In this document: piece by piece, positions 48,061-58,984 of the stretch
Layout: each line of letters begins with the position of its first letter
Numbering within the stretch: the first letter of the stretch is position 1
NCBI GenBank assembly: GCA_023846275.1
Contig: CM043874.1
Location: 23,059,130 to 23,123,129 of the forward strand
Source of the DNA: Vanilla planifolia
Lineage: Eukaryota > Streptophyta > Magnoliopsida > Asparagales > Orchidaceae
Length of the DNA: 64,000 bases
Reading direction: 5' to 3'
Notes under the pieces: model-generated
Told to the model about the DNA's origin: nothing
Seen by the model: only the letters and a program-made list of their open reading frames with translations
Databases searched by the model: none
Position numbers and translations under genes: made by a program

Positions 48061-49505
48061 CGATTATCTTCATTCAAACTAAGAAATTAATATAATATGA
48101 AATCAATCATAGAAATAAGTTCATGTCAATTCCATAATAGATCTAGGTTTTTATGTGCATTGTAATTACAACATTATTTGAAATGAAACCTAAACAAAAT
48201 AATACAATTTTTAACAAAATATCAAAATTCTCCAACCTACATAATATATAATTTAGGTGCATAACTTGAGGGCTTCATAAGGTTTCAACTTTCCTCTTCC
48301 TCATCCTTGCACATTACTTGAATCTCCTCTCTTACTTCCTCATAGGTAGGGTATCCTCTATCTCTTAGTTTTCCTTATTCTCATGGATAGTTTATCTAAA
48401 ACCCTCAAAGAACCACCCCACATCTCCTTTTATAATTAGCAAAAACATATCTCCCATAGATATGGTGACTAGGATAATCTAGATTTTTTTTATCAATAAT
48501 ATATATTATTAATCATAAATAAAGATCATATAAGTTGATGGATAAGCTAGTGACACTCATATATAATTTGCAAACCATGACCTTGGTTATGTGCTATTTG
48601 ATTTGATTATATGTGTAATATGTGCTTTTCTATCTGTGAGTCATCGTGTTAGACTAAGATAATCTAGTTATAAATAGATTTTTTTTGATAATTTTTTTAA
48701 TTTTCAAAGAATTAAGAAGATTTAAATTTTAAATTAGCCATGGGATTCCTAAAAATGCCTATTATATTTATCTTATTTTTCGTTTGATAATCATTTATGA
48801 GGTTATAAAAGAAGATTAAAAATATTAGAAATGACCTTTTAAAAACAAATATTTTGTAAGTCAAAATATAATTTTGGTAAGGTGTATTTGCTAGAAATGG
48901 AATGCAAAAAGGATAAAGATTTAAAACAAAATACAAGCCTTTTAGAACTATTATTTTAATAAAAACACTATCTTAAAAAAGTTTTTTATTTTCTTAAATA
49001 TGCAACACCAAAAATAATATTATAATCTAAAAGATGAAAAAAAAAACAATATCATGTGAGATGCATAAGACAATGTTGAGACTTTTTTTATGAGTCATTT
49101 TTTTAGTTGTACTTAGATGTACTGAGACATTCCCTTTTTTTCCTTGTGAATCATCATCCTTTTTATTAGAGGTTGTATTTGTTGGTAATTTTTATGATTG
49201 AAAATAAAGGACAATTATTATTCACCATGATAGTCAATTGGATTGCTCATCAAACCGATTATGTTATGGCAATCATGACCTTCACTATCTTCCAAAATGG
49301 TAAAATAATTAAAGATATAATTATTAAATAATAGTAATAATTTTAGATTTTTTTATTTGATTTATTTCAATTCTTTGTTTACTTCATTATTGGAAGCATG
49401 TATTAAATATAATTTAATATATCAAAGTTCCAAGGAATAAGAAACCAACTTAAACTATGTTTTGTGATTCACTCCTCTTATTATTCACTATTTCATGAAC
49501 ATATC
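48061..49505. other. AT-rich intergenic DNA, nothing recognised
   Basis: No conserved reading frame or repeat could be supported. Confidence 0.4.
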
Positions 49506-50955
49506 TAATGTAGGATGAAATTGTTAAGAACCTAGCTTTGGCTCATAGATAATAAGGAAATATTTGGGTATAAAAAATAGATTCATATAAGGGTCTACTT
49601 AGGATGCTATAGGTTTAGAATCAAAACATCTTAGAATCACCAGTTAAGTAAAAACTTTTTTAGAAGTTAAGAACTTACATAATTTCTTTAACATTAAGAA
49701 TATTAATCTAAAAAAGAGAGTAATTTAGCTACTCACATCCAATGTAACTCAAGTTGATGGAAAAAGTGGCAATATACACTTAGGTAGAGTTCTTAGATTA
49801 TTAATAGATTAACTCACACATTCATATGTACAAGCTCAAAAATTAGAAGCCATGAGTAATCCCTCCTATAAAGCATGAAGTAAACTAATTTTTAAATTAA
49901 GCACTTGCTTCGTGATTAATGCTCATGTTGTTGCTAAATGATAAATTAAGATCTTCTATTTTGAGTCTCTTGTTTACCTTCTTCGAAATCACACCATTGG
50001 ATTATCACTTAAGACACCTCTCATCTCAAGCAAGTTTAGTAGCAACACTTTGTTACTTCATAAAAAATATCCTTTTGTAAGATAATGAGCACCCCTATTC
50101 ATAAAAAATATCAAGGGATATATTGATAATTTTGTTAAGCCTAAAAATATGAAAGAATATTTAGGAATATTAAAAACTATATTTTGAATTAAAAATGATA
50201 TTTTAAAATTGCAAAATTCATCATAAATTTTACAAAAATTATACTTTAAATTCTTCCAAAAAATTTCTTACAAAGCATCAAAATCAATAAGCAATTCTAA
50301 AATAGCTTGTGTTAATTTTCATGTTTTGGGTGACAATGCAATGAGTGATAAGAAAGCAAGCGATACAATTAAGGTGGTGTGAGTAAAGAGGACAAAAAAT
50401 GATTCATTGTCTAATTCACAAGTTGGCACATATTGCATGACATGACAATAGATCCAAAGACACAATAGAGTGGTAAGCGAGCTAAGCGGGCATGAGTTTG
50501 CTAGTCAACACAATTTGCAGGTCATGACAAGCGACCCAAATACACAACAGAGCGACAAATGACCTGAGTAGGTAAAAATAGCTCCAAAACTTAAATCAAG
50601 TCAAAATTGACCAACTTTTATATTGACAAAATTATGAAACAATTATTAGAGCTACCTAAACTATATTTTTTAAAGTTAAAAATATCTAAAAGGCTACTAA
50701 TTGATCTCAAAATAACTAAAATAAAGTATAGATGTAAATAATTAGATGAATTGAATGAAATCTAAAATAAACTAAAGATAAAAACTAAAATATATTGTAA
50801 TGATAAACAATAGTCAACAGTAATCAATCATTCAAATGATAGTGATAATGAAGACTAATAAGAAGTAGAGGAGATAATCCTAAGATAGCTCTGAGTTTGA
50901 ATAGAATTAGCTCTAAGTAGAGCCTTTACATGATGTTCGAGACATAACTGTGTCA
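49506..50955 (-). repeat. Left LTR (3' LTR) of the Ty3/gypsy element
   Basis: Matches 56540-57967 along its whole length; in the best block (around 49765-49840) identity is about 90 % by eye. The outer end reads TAATGTAGG where the right LTR has TGATATAAG, a TG-to-TA change with other transitions. The inner end is ctgtgtca, followed by the PPT. Confidence 0.85.
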
Positions 50956-50963
50956 TCCTCCTT
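50956..50963 (-). other. Polypurine tract of the Ty3/gypsy element
   Basis: Minus strand aaggagga directly before the LTR start TGACACAG. Confidence 0.7.
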
Positions 50964-51559
50964 AGGTGAGAAAAAGCTCAACTCTATGGAGCTAAGATAA
51001 AATATCTAATGCTACTCCAACATCTCTTGATTTAGGTGATAAAGCTTTTCCTCAAAGATCTAAGTGTCATTGAAGATAAGACGTCCTCATCAACATACCA
51101 AAATTCTTTATTATGCCTGATCATGTGTGAGAATTATTTGATAATTTAAAATTTGCTCTACTTGATTGCTCAACACATCAAATGAGACTAAAGATACTTG
51201 TAGGACAGGTTTGCTTGATAATGAAGATGAAAGCTCAAGTGAGTTAGTAGGCATTAGATGTGGTTCCTTATGATATATGTGGTCCTAAATATTAAAGATC
51301 TCATATAGTCACCCTTAGTAAATTCCTTAAGTTGCCTACGAGCATTAGCTAGTTATTAATATATTTTGTTATTTAAGTTAATTTGTTTAATAATATATTT
51401 ATATAATGATGAAACATGATAGAACAAAAGACTTAGTAGACTTAAAAGTGTAGAAATCATGAGATAAGAGAATTAAATCAACATGACTTCAAGGATGATT
51501 TCCAAAATAATTTCAAAGGAACTCAAATTCATTATTTGATTAACAAAATTATTGTAAGC

Positions 51560-52210
51560 AAATTCAATGTGTTAATAAAATATCCCAATTAGAAATATGT
51601 TCCCCTACTTGATTATGAAGAAGATTTCTCAAGCTTTGATTAACTACTTCTATTTATCTATCTGATTAAGGATGATAAGAAGATGACAATTTTAGTTTTG
51701 TTCTTAGTAAGTGCCAAAGTATTTTTTAGAAATAATTAGTAAATCAGACATCATGATTAACACAATGTTCATGGTATCTATGTAATTTCATAACTTTTTT
51801 GAGAAATAGTTTTGCAATATGAAAGTCATCTGATGTCATATGATAGGATATGAAATGAACCATCTTAGAAAATATGTCAATAATTATGAATACAAAATCA
51901 TGTTTTCAATTTATTTTTAATAATCCTAATACAAAGTCCATGCTTATATCTTCTCATGGTCATTGTAATATAGATAAAGGTGTATATGCTCTTTAATAAT
52001 GATTCCCAGATTTAGTTATAACATAAGTTCTATATTGAGTAACTATTGATGCAACTTATTGGGGATAATCTTAGCTAATAAACTTGGTCAACCCATCTCA
52101 TATAATTTTGTCTTGATTAACATGTTTTATGAGATCTCAAACATGAATTTCACAGACAAGATGATGTAGGACTAGACGAAAATTGCTTAGTTAGAAAACT
52201 TTTTTTTTAT
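51560..52210 (-). pseudogene. Ty3/gypsy integrase remnant
   Basis: The zinc-binding part (IKHVNQDK, then RTYVITKSGNHY) leads into the core: EDISMDFVLGL, FIIIDIFSKMVHFISYHMT (51845-51900) and a later SSSYHP..EVVNQSLRNLL block. Stops and frameshifts are present. Confidence 0.88.
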
Positions 52211-52225
52211 TTAAAATTTATGACT

Positions 52226-53385
52226 GATGCACAACAAAGGAGCAAGGGCGTCATCCTAAGGGACACACACTAGATACGATGAGGGTTGAACCCAAAAGGC
52301 ACCAACCAATGAATCCTAACTAAACTTAGGATCGATAGCGGCTAAGAAGTCGCTAAATCGACTACGGCTACACACTTTCAAACACGCAGAAATAGGGAGT
52401 ACTTAGATTGGTTAAGTACCAGTTGAACTTAAAATATAATTTATAGTAAAAGTTGCACTTCGCAGAATGAAAATATATTGAAGACATATTAATAATCTAG
52501 GAATGGAAAATACGAATGAAGATGGTTGAGCGGTGATGGAAGATGATAAACTGGAGTGGCGTCTCACCACTTGGACCTCGCGCCCCTCCTCCCAGTATCA
52601 GAGCTTTGACGAGTCGACACGCCAAAGACACTCAGAGCACTCACGAACTCAGAATGGAAGCAATGAACACTCAAAGCTTGCATTAACTTTTTCTCCAAAA
52701 GAAATATATCTCCTACAACAGAATAGGACTTCCCCATATATAGGAATCCACAAGGGTACAAAAGACATTTTGACTCATAACATGGGAATACTAAAGGACA
52801 CATGGATAAACTAAAAGTCACCTAAAATTACAAACAGACTCCTAAAAATCTGAGAAAAATAATGAAAATTAAGTTCATTCATTTATCTAAACACTGTTTT
52901 ACGGATTTCGAAAGTGACTTCTAGAACTCCGAAAAAAAATGCAAAACAAAACCCTAATTTCGGGTGGCTGGCGGCGTGGAGAGCAGTGGCGGGTCCGGCG
53001 GGTCGGCGCAGGTCACAGGATGCGGGTCATCCGGGGGTAGCTTGGGTATGCGCCTGGCTGGACTCAGGCTCAGCGGTTCGGGCTAACCTGGATCCGGTTT
53101 GGGCTCGAGCGGTTCGAAATGGCGGCGGGCGGTTCACTGTGACGGCAGAGGTTGCGGAGGAGGCGGCGGCCGACGGCAGGGATAGTGATTTTGGCCTTGT
53201 TTTTGCTCCCGGGAAGCCATTCGGACTCCGATTTCGAATCCGAAAGTTGTGTTGGCTTCCTAAAGATGATAATAGGTTTTTAGTGCAAGACCTGGTCCGT
53301 GGACGTCGAAAATCCTTCTCGAACTTGATGTCCTCATCACAAGAGAATCCCTAAGAGATATATAGGGCATGTAAAGTCAGGGTCT
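52226..53385. mobile_element. GC-rich insertion nested in the Ty3/gypsy element, class unknown
   Basis: Gypsy homology stops near 53390 (DFYSID) and resumes near 52205, within the same codon neighbourhood, so the 1.1 kb between is a later insertion. The left edge reads tgatgcacaacaaagg. It contains 'cagtatcagagc' (52593-52604), like a PBS core, a telo-box-like 'aaaccctaattt' near 52953, and a strongly GC-rich block at 52960-53240. A 146-codon open frame crosses this block but matches nothing I know. Probably a small LTR-type or other non-autonomous element; ends and duplication not confirmed. Confidence 0.5.
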
Positions 53386-53389
53386 ATGG

Positions 53390-55050
53390 AATAAAAATCT
53401 ATCTTCCAAATGGTACTTAAAAAAACTTTAGTATGTGTTGTATTGACTTCGTGATAGATATTATCGAGGTCTAGGAAATCACTATATAAATTTTTAATAT
53501 ATTTGAATCCAAGAACAACTACAATCATTATTGATAATAAGTAAATATGATAACTTAATGTATTAACTACTTTATTCTCTACTCCAAGCTTATATTCCAA
53601 AACAAAAATTAACTCTTAAAAGTATTCAAACCATTTGGAATATTGATGACTTAAATTCTTTTGTGAATTTAGATACTTGAATATTTTATAGTCATAATAA
53701 AGAATAAATTATTGGGATAATAGATAGTGCTAATATCATAACGATTAGACAACCATATTTTTTTCATTTGTTTAGTATTTCTTTCTTGTATGTTTAGCTT
53801 TTAACTAAAGAATGTAATTGTATGTTTAGCTTTTAACTCAAGCTCTGCTCCTTATGTTATCAAAATTTTCAACCGGAAAGACATTTGTTTTGACCAAAAT
53901 TCATATTTCTCAAGACTAACAAATAAATATTGTTCATGTAATATGGTACATACTTATCTAAGATATCATAAATATTTAGGTAAAATACAATTATAAACTA
54001 ATATGTTATCAAAATAGATAAATACAAAATTAGTTAAATAAAGTCTCAAAACATGAGTCGTAAGTTGCATAAATGTAGGTAGTATATTTAACATTCTAAA
54101 TGATATATAACTAACTATTTATATAGTTTATATTTTGTCTTAAAAATAGTCTTTCATTTATTGCCTATGTAGATTCTAACATAATAGTATCCACATTTTA
54201 TATCTATTTTAAAAACTATGGCAGCTCTAACCATTTGATCTAATAATTTATCAAGCTATATTTCATTATTATTTTGTTAATGGTACTATTATCTATGCAT
54301 ATACATCAAGTTTTATCTTTTTTAGGAGCCAACAAAATAAGAATAACAAATAGAGTAATGCTTTCTCTGATAAATCCCTTTTGAATGAGCTTATTTACTT
54401 GTCAAATAAGTTTCTCACGAGTTAATGAATTTAATCAATAATGTGGTGAACGAGGTAGTGTGAACTAGATCTATAACATGCTGAATATCTCTTAATAATG
54501 AGAGTGTATAAGTTAGACTATAGGTGATTGGGTGGGTATACTAATAAGTACTTTTCTAATTACCATAAATCAAATAACTTTACTAATAGTCATTTCCCTC
54601 TTAAACTCAATTATTTAAATAATATTAAGTAATTTTCTTTTTTCTTTATCCTTTTCTTTTGAAGTATTTGAATTAGAAATTTTCTTTGAGAGAAGTGAAT
54701 GGTATAACATAATCTTCTTTCTCTTATATACAAAAATACATGTATTAGATTTTTTATTTAAGATAACATCTCTATCGTATAACTATGATCTTCTTAAAAC
54801 AGAGCTACTTACCTGTATTAATATAATATCATGTTGTAGTTTCTTGAAACATTGACTAAGCTTCAAAGGAATGCAACATCTTTGTTGCATAGAATTTGAG
54901 GTTTTATTAATCTAAGATATGGTGTATGAGTGGAGATGGTCTATGAATGTTAAGTCTATCCTTTTGGCAACATTCTTTGGTATAATAATTATTGTAATTA
55001 TCACTATTTATAATGGCTTTTTAAGGTTAGTCCTTAATTTTAATAAAGGT
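53390..55050 (-). pseudogene. Ty3/gypsy protease, reverse transcriptase and RNase H remnants
   Basis: Protease tail near 54.7-55.05 kb (DIILIQVSSSVLRRS). RT: DIQHVIDL near 54470-54493, LDKLLDQMVRAAIVFKIDIK and GYYYVRI near 54162-54230. RNase H/connection: KLGVENKVVNTLSYH near 53553-53590 followed by LLSIMIVVVLGF. Multiple stops. Confidence 0.85.
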
Positions 55051-55244
55051 ACTAAAGATGTTAGTACATTGCCAATCTTTAGATGATTTTGAAGTAGTTA
55101 GAGTGCATATCACAACAACTATAAGTGGTTGAATATAGTAAATACTTTTATTTAGTACTCATAATTCTTCTTCAACCTTCTTATCTAATAGTCTAATCTC
55201 TTCCTCCTTAACATCAACATGTTTTTCTACTTCTTTTATGTTTA

Positions 55245-56120
55245 TGTGCAAGGCTCTCTTAGGATAATGGGTTATGACATGCCCCCTCTTGTGACATTAA
55301 TAACACTCTACTCTAACACTAGTAGATGGCTTGTCTGGGGTTTGGAATTGATTGGTTGGAGTTATGGGTGTAAAGGCATGGCTTACTTATAGAGTAGAAA
55401 TAACAAGAGTGATGGAAATAGTGATAATACAAGTCTAAGGGAGGGAAGTGGTTGAAGAAATATCACTCTTATAAGAAATTAATCTTTTAAATCTTTTTAC
55501 ATCATGAACTACTTTAAATGTCTTTTTAAAACTAGTAATATTTTTTTAGATTTAACTTAACTTGAATAGACTCTCTAAACTCATCTCAAAATTAAGATAA
55601 TATTACTTAATCTAGCTCTTAGATACCACATACAAGCATACAATTATCAAATTTAGTAATATATTCATTAACAATCTTTGAACATTGGGATAAATATTGT
55701 CATTCATCTAAAAACTCATTTGAGTAAAATGCAAGTACATATTTAGCTCATAGGAAAATCTTGAGTTCTTTTTATTATTGAAGAATGCTCTGCTTGATCT
55801 TCATCACAATACTATTTTTTTAATACGTGAACAAATAACTTAGCATATGATGTGAGCTTGGCTTTTACAAATTGGTACCTTCGATGCTTACTCACATCAC
55901 ACTAGTCAAAATAATGCTTCATTCCTATTTCCTTATCTTGATAAGCTCTAAGGTCTAAATTTTTGTCAAATGTTAGGGCCTTTATTTTAATCATGTTAAC
56001 TTAATGATCATCATCTATTTCATATCTTTTATCATGGACAAATAGAGTAGCTTGATGCCTTAGTTGACATTTTGATACACTTGGTTCATTTTCAAATGAT
56101 AATTCTTCCACTTCAATGTC
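55245..56120 (-). pseudogene. Ty3/gypsy gag remnant with zinc knuckle
   Basis: The retrotransposon gag domain is recognisable in pieces (RAYQDKEIG, KLTSYAKLF, KRTQDFPM, FKKTF-like end). The knuckle at 55245-55307 reads ECY*CHKRGHVITHYPKRAL, with a stop inside it and the last Cys changed to Tyr. Confidence 0.75.
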
Positions 56121-56525
56121 ACTTGTCATAGACATACTTAATCTATGGGTTACACACTGCTTATTATCCTATATTGTTTCAATCGACCAATGCGTATTTC
56201 TATGGTTATCCTTATCTCTTACATTCTATTAGTTAGTTTTAGACTTGTATGATGAAATGTTATGTCCACTTTCACCAGATCTAATGGTCATAAACTATTA
56301 TGTTTGAAATAAATTTCTTAATTGGGATTAGTAAAGAAAAATATAAAAAATTTAATAGCAAGATAACATATAAATATTAAAATACTATAATAATAAGCTT
56401 GAAAGTCAAAATATTTTTTTAATCACATAACAACTTTTAACAACTTAACAACAAATGCACACAGTTAAAATATACTTATTTAGCAAAAAAAATTAAAATT
56501 ATGCAAGTTCTTATAACTAACAATT

Positions 56526-56537
56526 CGTTGATACCAA
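56526..56537 (-). other. Primer-binding site of the Ty3/gypsy element
   Basis: Minus strand TGGTATCAACGA next to the LTR end (..atatca), close to the initiator-Met PBS TGGTATCAGAGC. Confidence 0.7.
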
Positions 56538-56539
56538 AT

Positions 56540-57967
56540 TGATATAAGATAAAATTGTTACGAACCTAGCCTTGGCTTATAGATAATAAGAAAATGTTGA
56601 GGTTCAAGCAATCGTTTTATACAATGCTCTACCTAATATGTTATAGGTTTAGTCTCAAAATATTTTAAGACCACGAGGTCAGGATTTCCTTAGAAGTTAA
56701 AAACTTGTATAATTTCTTTAACACTAGGGATCTCACCTAAATAAAGACAACAATTTAGCTACCTATACCTAATGTTACTCAAGTTAGTGACAAAAGTGGC
56801 AATATACACTTAAGTAGAGTTCTTAAGTTATTAACAGATTAACTCACACATTCGTATGCATAAGCTAGAGAAATTGGATGTGACGAGTAATCCTTCTCAT
56901 AAAATGACTAGTTGTAAAATAATAGTTGAGTAAAGCACTTCCCTATGATTGGTATTGTTGTTGATGAGTAATGGGTTAAGATCTCTCTTTGTGCACATTT
57001 AACTCACCTTTTGAAGGCATGTTTGGAAGCACATCGTCTAATGATCACTCATGACACGTTTCATCTCAAGTAAGCTAGTACTTCATTATTTCATAAAAAA
57101 ATCTTATTTTACAACATAATAAGTATCTATTGAAATCTCAAGAGATACAATGATAATTTTGCTAAACTTAAAAATATGAAATGATATTTAGAAATACTAA
57201 GGAACATATTTTAGAATTTTAAAAAATATTTTATGGAATTTTAAAATTCTCTACAAATTAAGAAGTTTTACTTTGAATTTTGCCAAAATATTTCTTAAAA
57301 AGCTACAAAAGTAATAAGTAGTTATAAAACAACTTATGCTCATTTCTATGTTTCAGTGGTGTGGAGTAATCTACAAGGAAGAGCAATACAATCAGGACGT
57401 CGTGGGCAAAAGAGTTATAATGATGCTTTAGTGTTTGATTAATGAGTTGACTTGGGTTGCATGACACGATAAGAGATTTGCAAACACAATATAATAGGGG
57501 GGCTTAGTAGGCATAGGTTCGTGGGGGCGATATGGGTTGGTTATACGACAAGCAATATAGAGACACAATAGAGTGGCAGGCCATGATAAAATGACTTAAA
57601 AAGCTTAAATTAAGTTAAAATTGATCAAAATTTATACTAATAAATCTATGAGAATATTGTTGGGTTTGTCTAGACTAGATTTTTTATCCTAAAAATATTC
57701 GAAAAACTTTTAATTGATCTTTAAAATGATTCAAAATAAAATATAGATACAAATAATTGGGCAAACTGATTTGAATCTAAAATAAGCTAAAAAAAGTTCA
57801 ATTTTCTATAATGATAAACAAGAGTTAGTTGAAATCGATATCCTCAATAACAATGATAATGAAGACTAATAAAAAATATATAAGTTAATCTTGGCATGAC
57901 TTTCACTCCAAATAAAACTAGAACGCCTACAAATGGAGTTTTTGTATGATGTGGGGATGCTACTGCA
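56540..57967 (-). repeat. Right LTR (5' LTR) of the Ty3/gypsy element
   Basis: Plus-strand ends are TGATATAAG and gctactgca. The PBS lies 2 bp inside the left end. Confidence 0.85.
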
Positions 57968-58609
57968 TTAATATTATAATATTTTAATTTTTTTATAATC
58001 TTATTACAAAATTATATAAAATAAAAAATAAAATATTATATGATTACTTAACAAAATATATATTTAAAAGATAAAAACCTATATTACTTATAGCCATTAT
58101 TTTTAACTCACTTTTTTCGTTTAAATAATATTCACATTTCTCTCAACGAACCACATAAGAAGGTTTTTCTTCGGTGTAAAGCATGGTTTCTTTGACCCTA
58201 TGTGCAATCACCATTAAATAGAATTTTAACAGAGAAGGAGAGCTTAATCCTAACTTTGATTCAAGTCCTCTTATAAACAAGATTTTTATCACAAAATGAG
58301 AACCTCACAAGTAAAGGTTAGCTTGTCATTCTCATCTTTTAATTTCAATATCCTAGAGGATATAGTAGAATAAAAGTTGGTGATTATTTAAGATAATTCA
58401 ATTCTAAGTCAATTCTTTGATAGCTCATAATTTCATTGATGTGTTGCAGTAATTAATTTTTTTTCTATATTGATAGAAAAATTAAAATGTATTTTTTTTG
58501 CAAACACTTGAAAATTTGAAATTATGTGCTTAAAAAATAAAATAAAATAAGAACTTGTATGTATTAATCTTTATTGTTTAGCTTATTTTTCTTCAATGTA
58601 ATGTTTCAA
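57968..58609. other. AT-rich DNA upstream of HOS15
   Basis: Between the gypsy right LTR and the HOS15 leader. Likely distal promoter; no motif assigned. Confidence 0.4.
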
Positions 58610-58914
58610 AGATTGTTGAATGAGGATTTTTTTGCGGTCACGGTTCGCACGGGTCACGATTAACGACTGCACTGCCCAAAGAGCCTGGTGCTCTTTCACT
58701 CGCAATTCCCAGGGCGCAAAATATCAGCGCAGGTGGGATTGTCGGAGTTGTCCATTGTAGAAGTCACCGACGATCATGCTCGCCTGTATTCTCCAGTCAT
58801 AAGGAAGAAGCTTTTTTGGTTCTTAGTCTTACGCTGCTCATCTTCCCTATATTCTTTCCACCCCTTCTCGGAAAGCTTCTTCCTGCATGTGCCTCTACAG
58901 AGGGGAAGGATCTC
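58610..58914 (+). promoter_or_regulatory. HOS15 5' leader / promoter-proximal region
   Basis: Balanced base composition begins abruptly near 58630 after long AT-rich DNA and leads to the HOS15 ATG, as expected for a transcribed leader. No TATA box or start site could be assigned. Confidence 0.4.
58776..58802 (+). promoter_or_regulatory. Possible upstream ORF in the HOS15 leader
   Basis: A short ATG-to-TAA frame of eight codons (MLACILQS) lies 113 bp before the HOS15 ATG. A second out-of-frame ATG at 58887 overlaps the start. Both matter only if the transcript includes this stretch; a pyrimidine-rich tract ending in ctctacag at 58900 could instead be a leader-intron acceptor. Confidence 0.35.
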
Positions 58915-58984
58915 ATGACAACGCCTGCTTCGATCACCTCGAACGAACTGAATTTTCTTGTCTTTCGCTATCTACAAGAGTCGG
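58915..58984 (+). CDS. HOS15: HOS15 exon 1
   Basis: Encodes MTTPASITSNELNFLVFRYL then QES plus one base of Gly24, the first half of the LisH helix pair. Donor CGG|gttggt. Start chosen because it gives the usual short lead before the LisH motif; two ATGs precede it in the leader. Confidence 0.88.

Larger units (their letters stand above)
49506..57967 (-). mobile_element. Nearly complete but dead Ty3/gypsy retrotransposon (8.5 kb)
   Basis: Two direct repeats of about 1.43-1.45 kb flank an interior with PBS next to the right LTR and PPT next to the left one, so it reads on the minus strand. Interior order from the right: gag (55.5-56.1 kb), zinc knuckle (55.25-55.31), protease (54.7-55.05), RT (54.07-54.50), RNase H (53.39-53.96), integrase (51.56-52.21). 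An unrelated 1.1-kb insertion splits the RNase H-integrase link. All domains carry stops and frameshifts. No target-site duplication is evident. The domain style resembles plant chromovirus-type elements, but the clade was not settled. Confidence 0.9.

Noticed and set aside
53095..53125. ggttcgaa-type words as tRNA T-loops
   Set aside because: No matching acceptor stem or A-box upstream; part of GC-rich insertion.
52914..53354. 146-codon plus-strand frame as a host gene
   Set aside because: It lies inside the GC-rich insertion, where stops are rare by composition; no known domain, no splice context.
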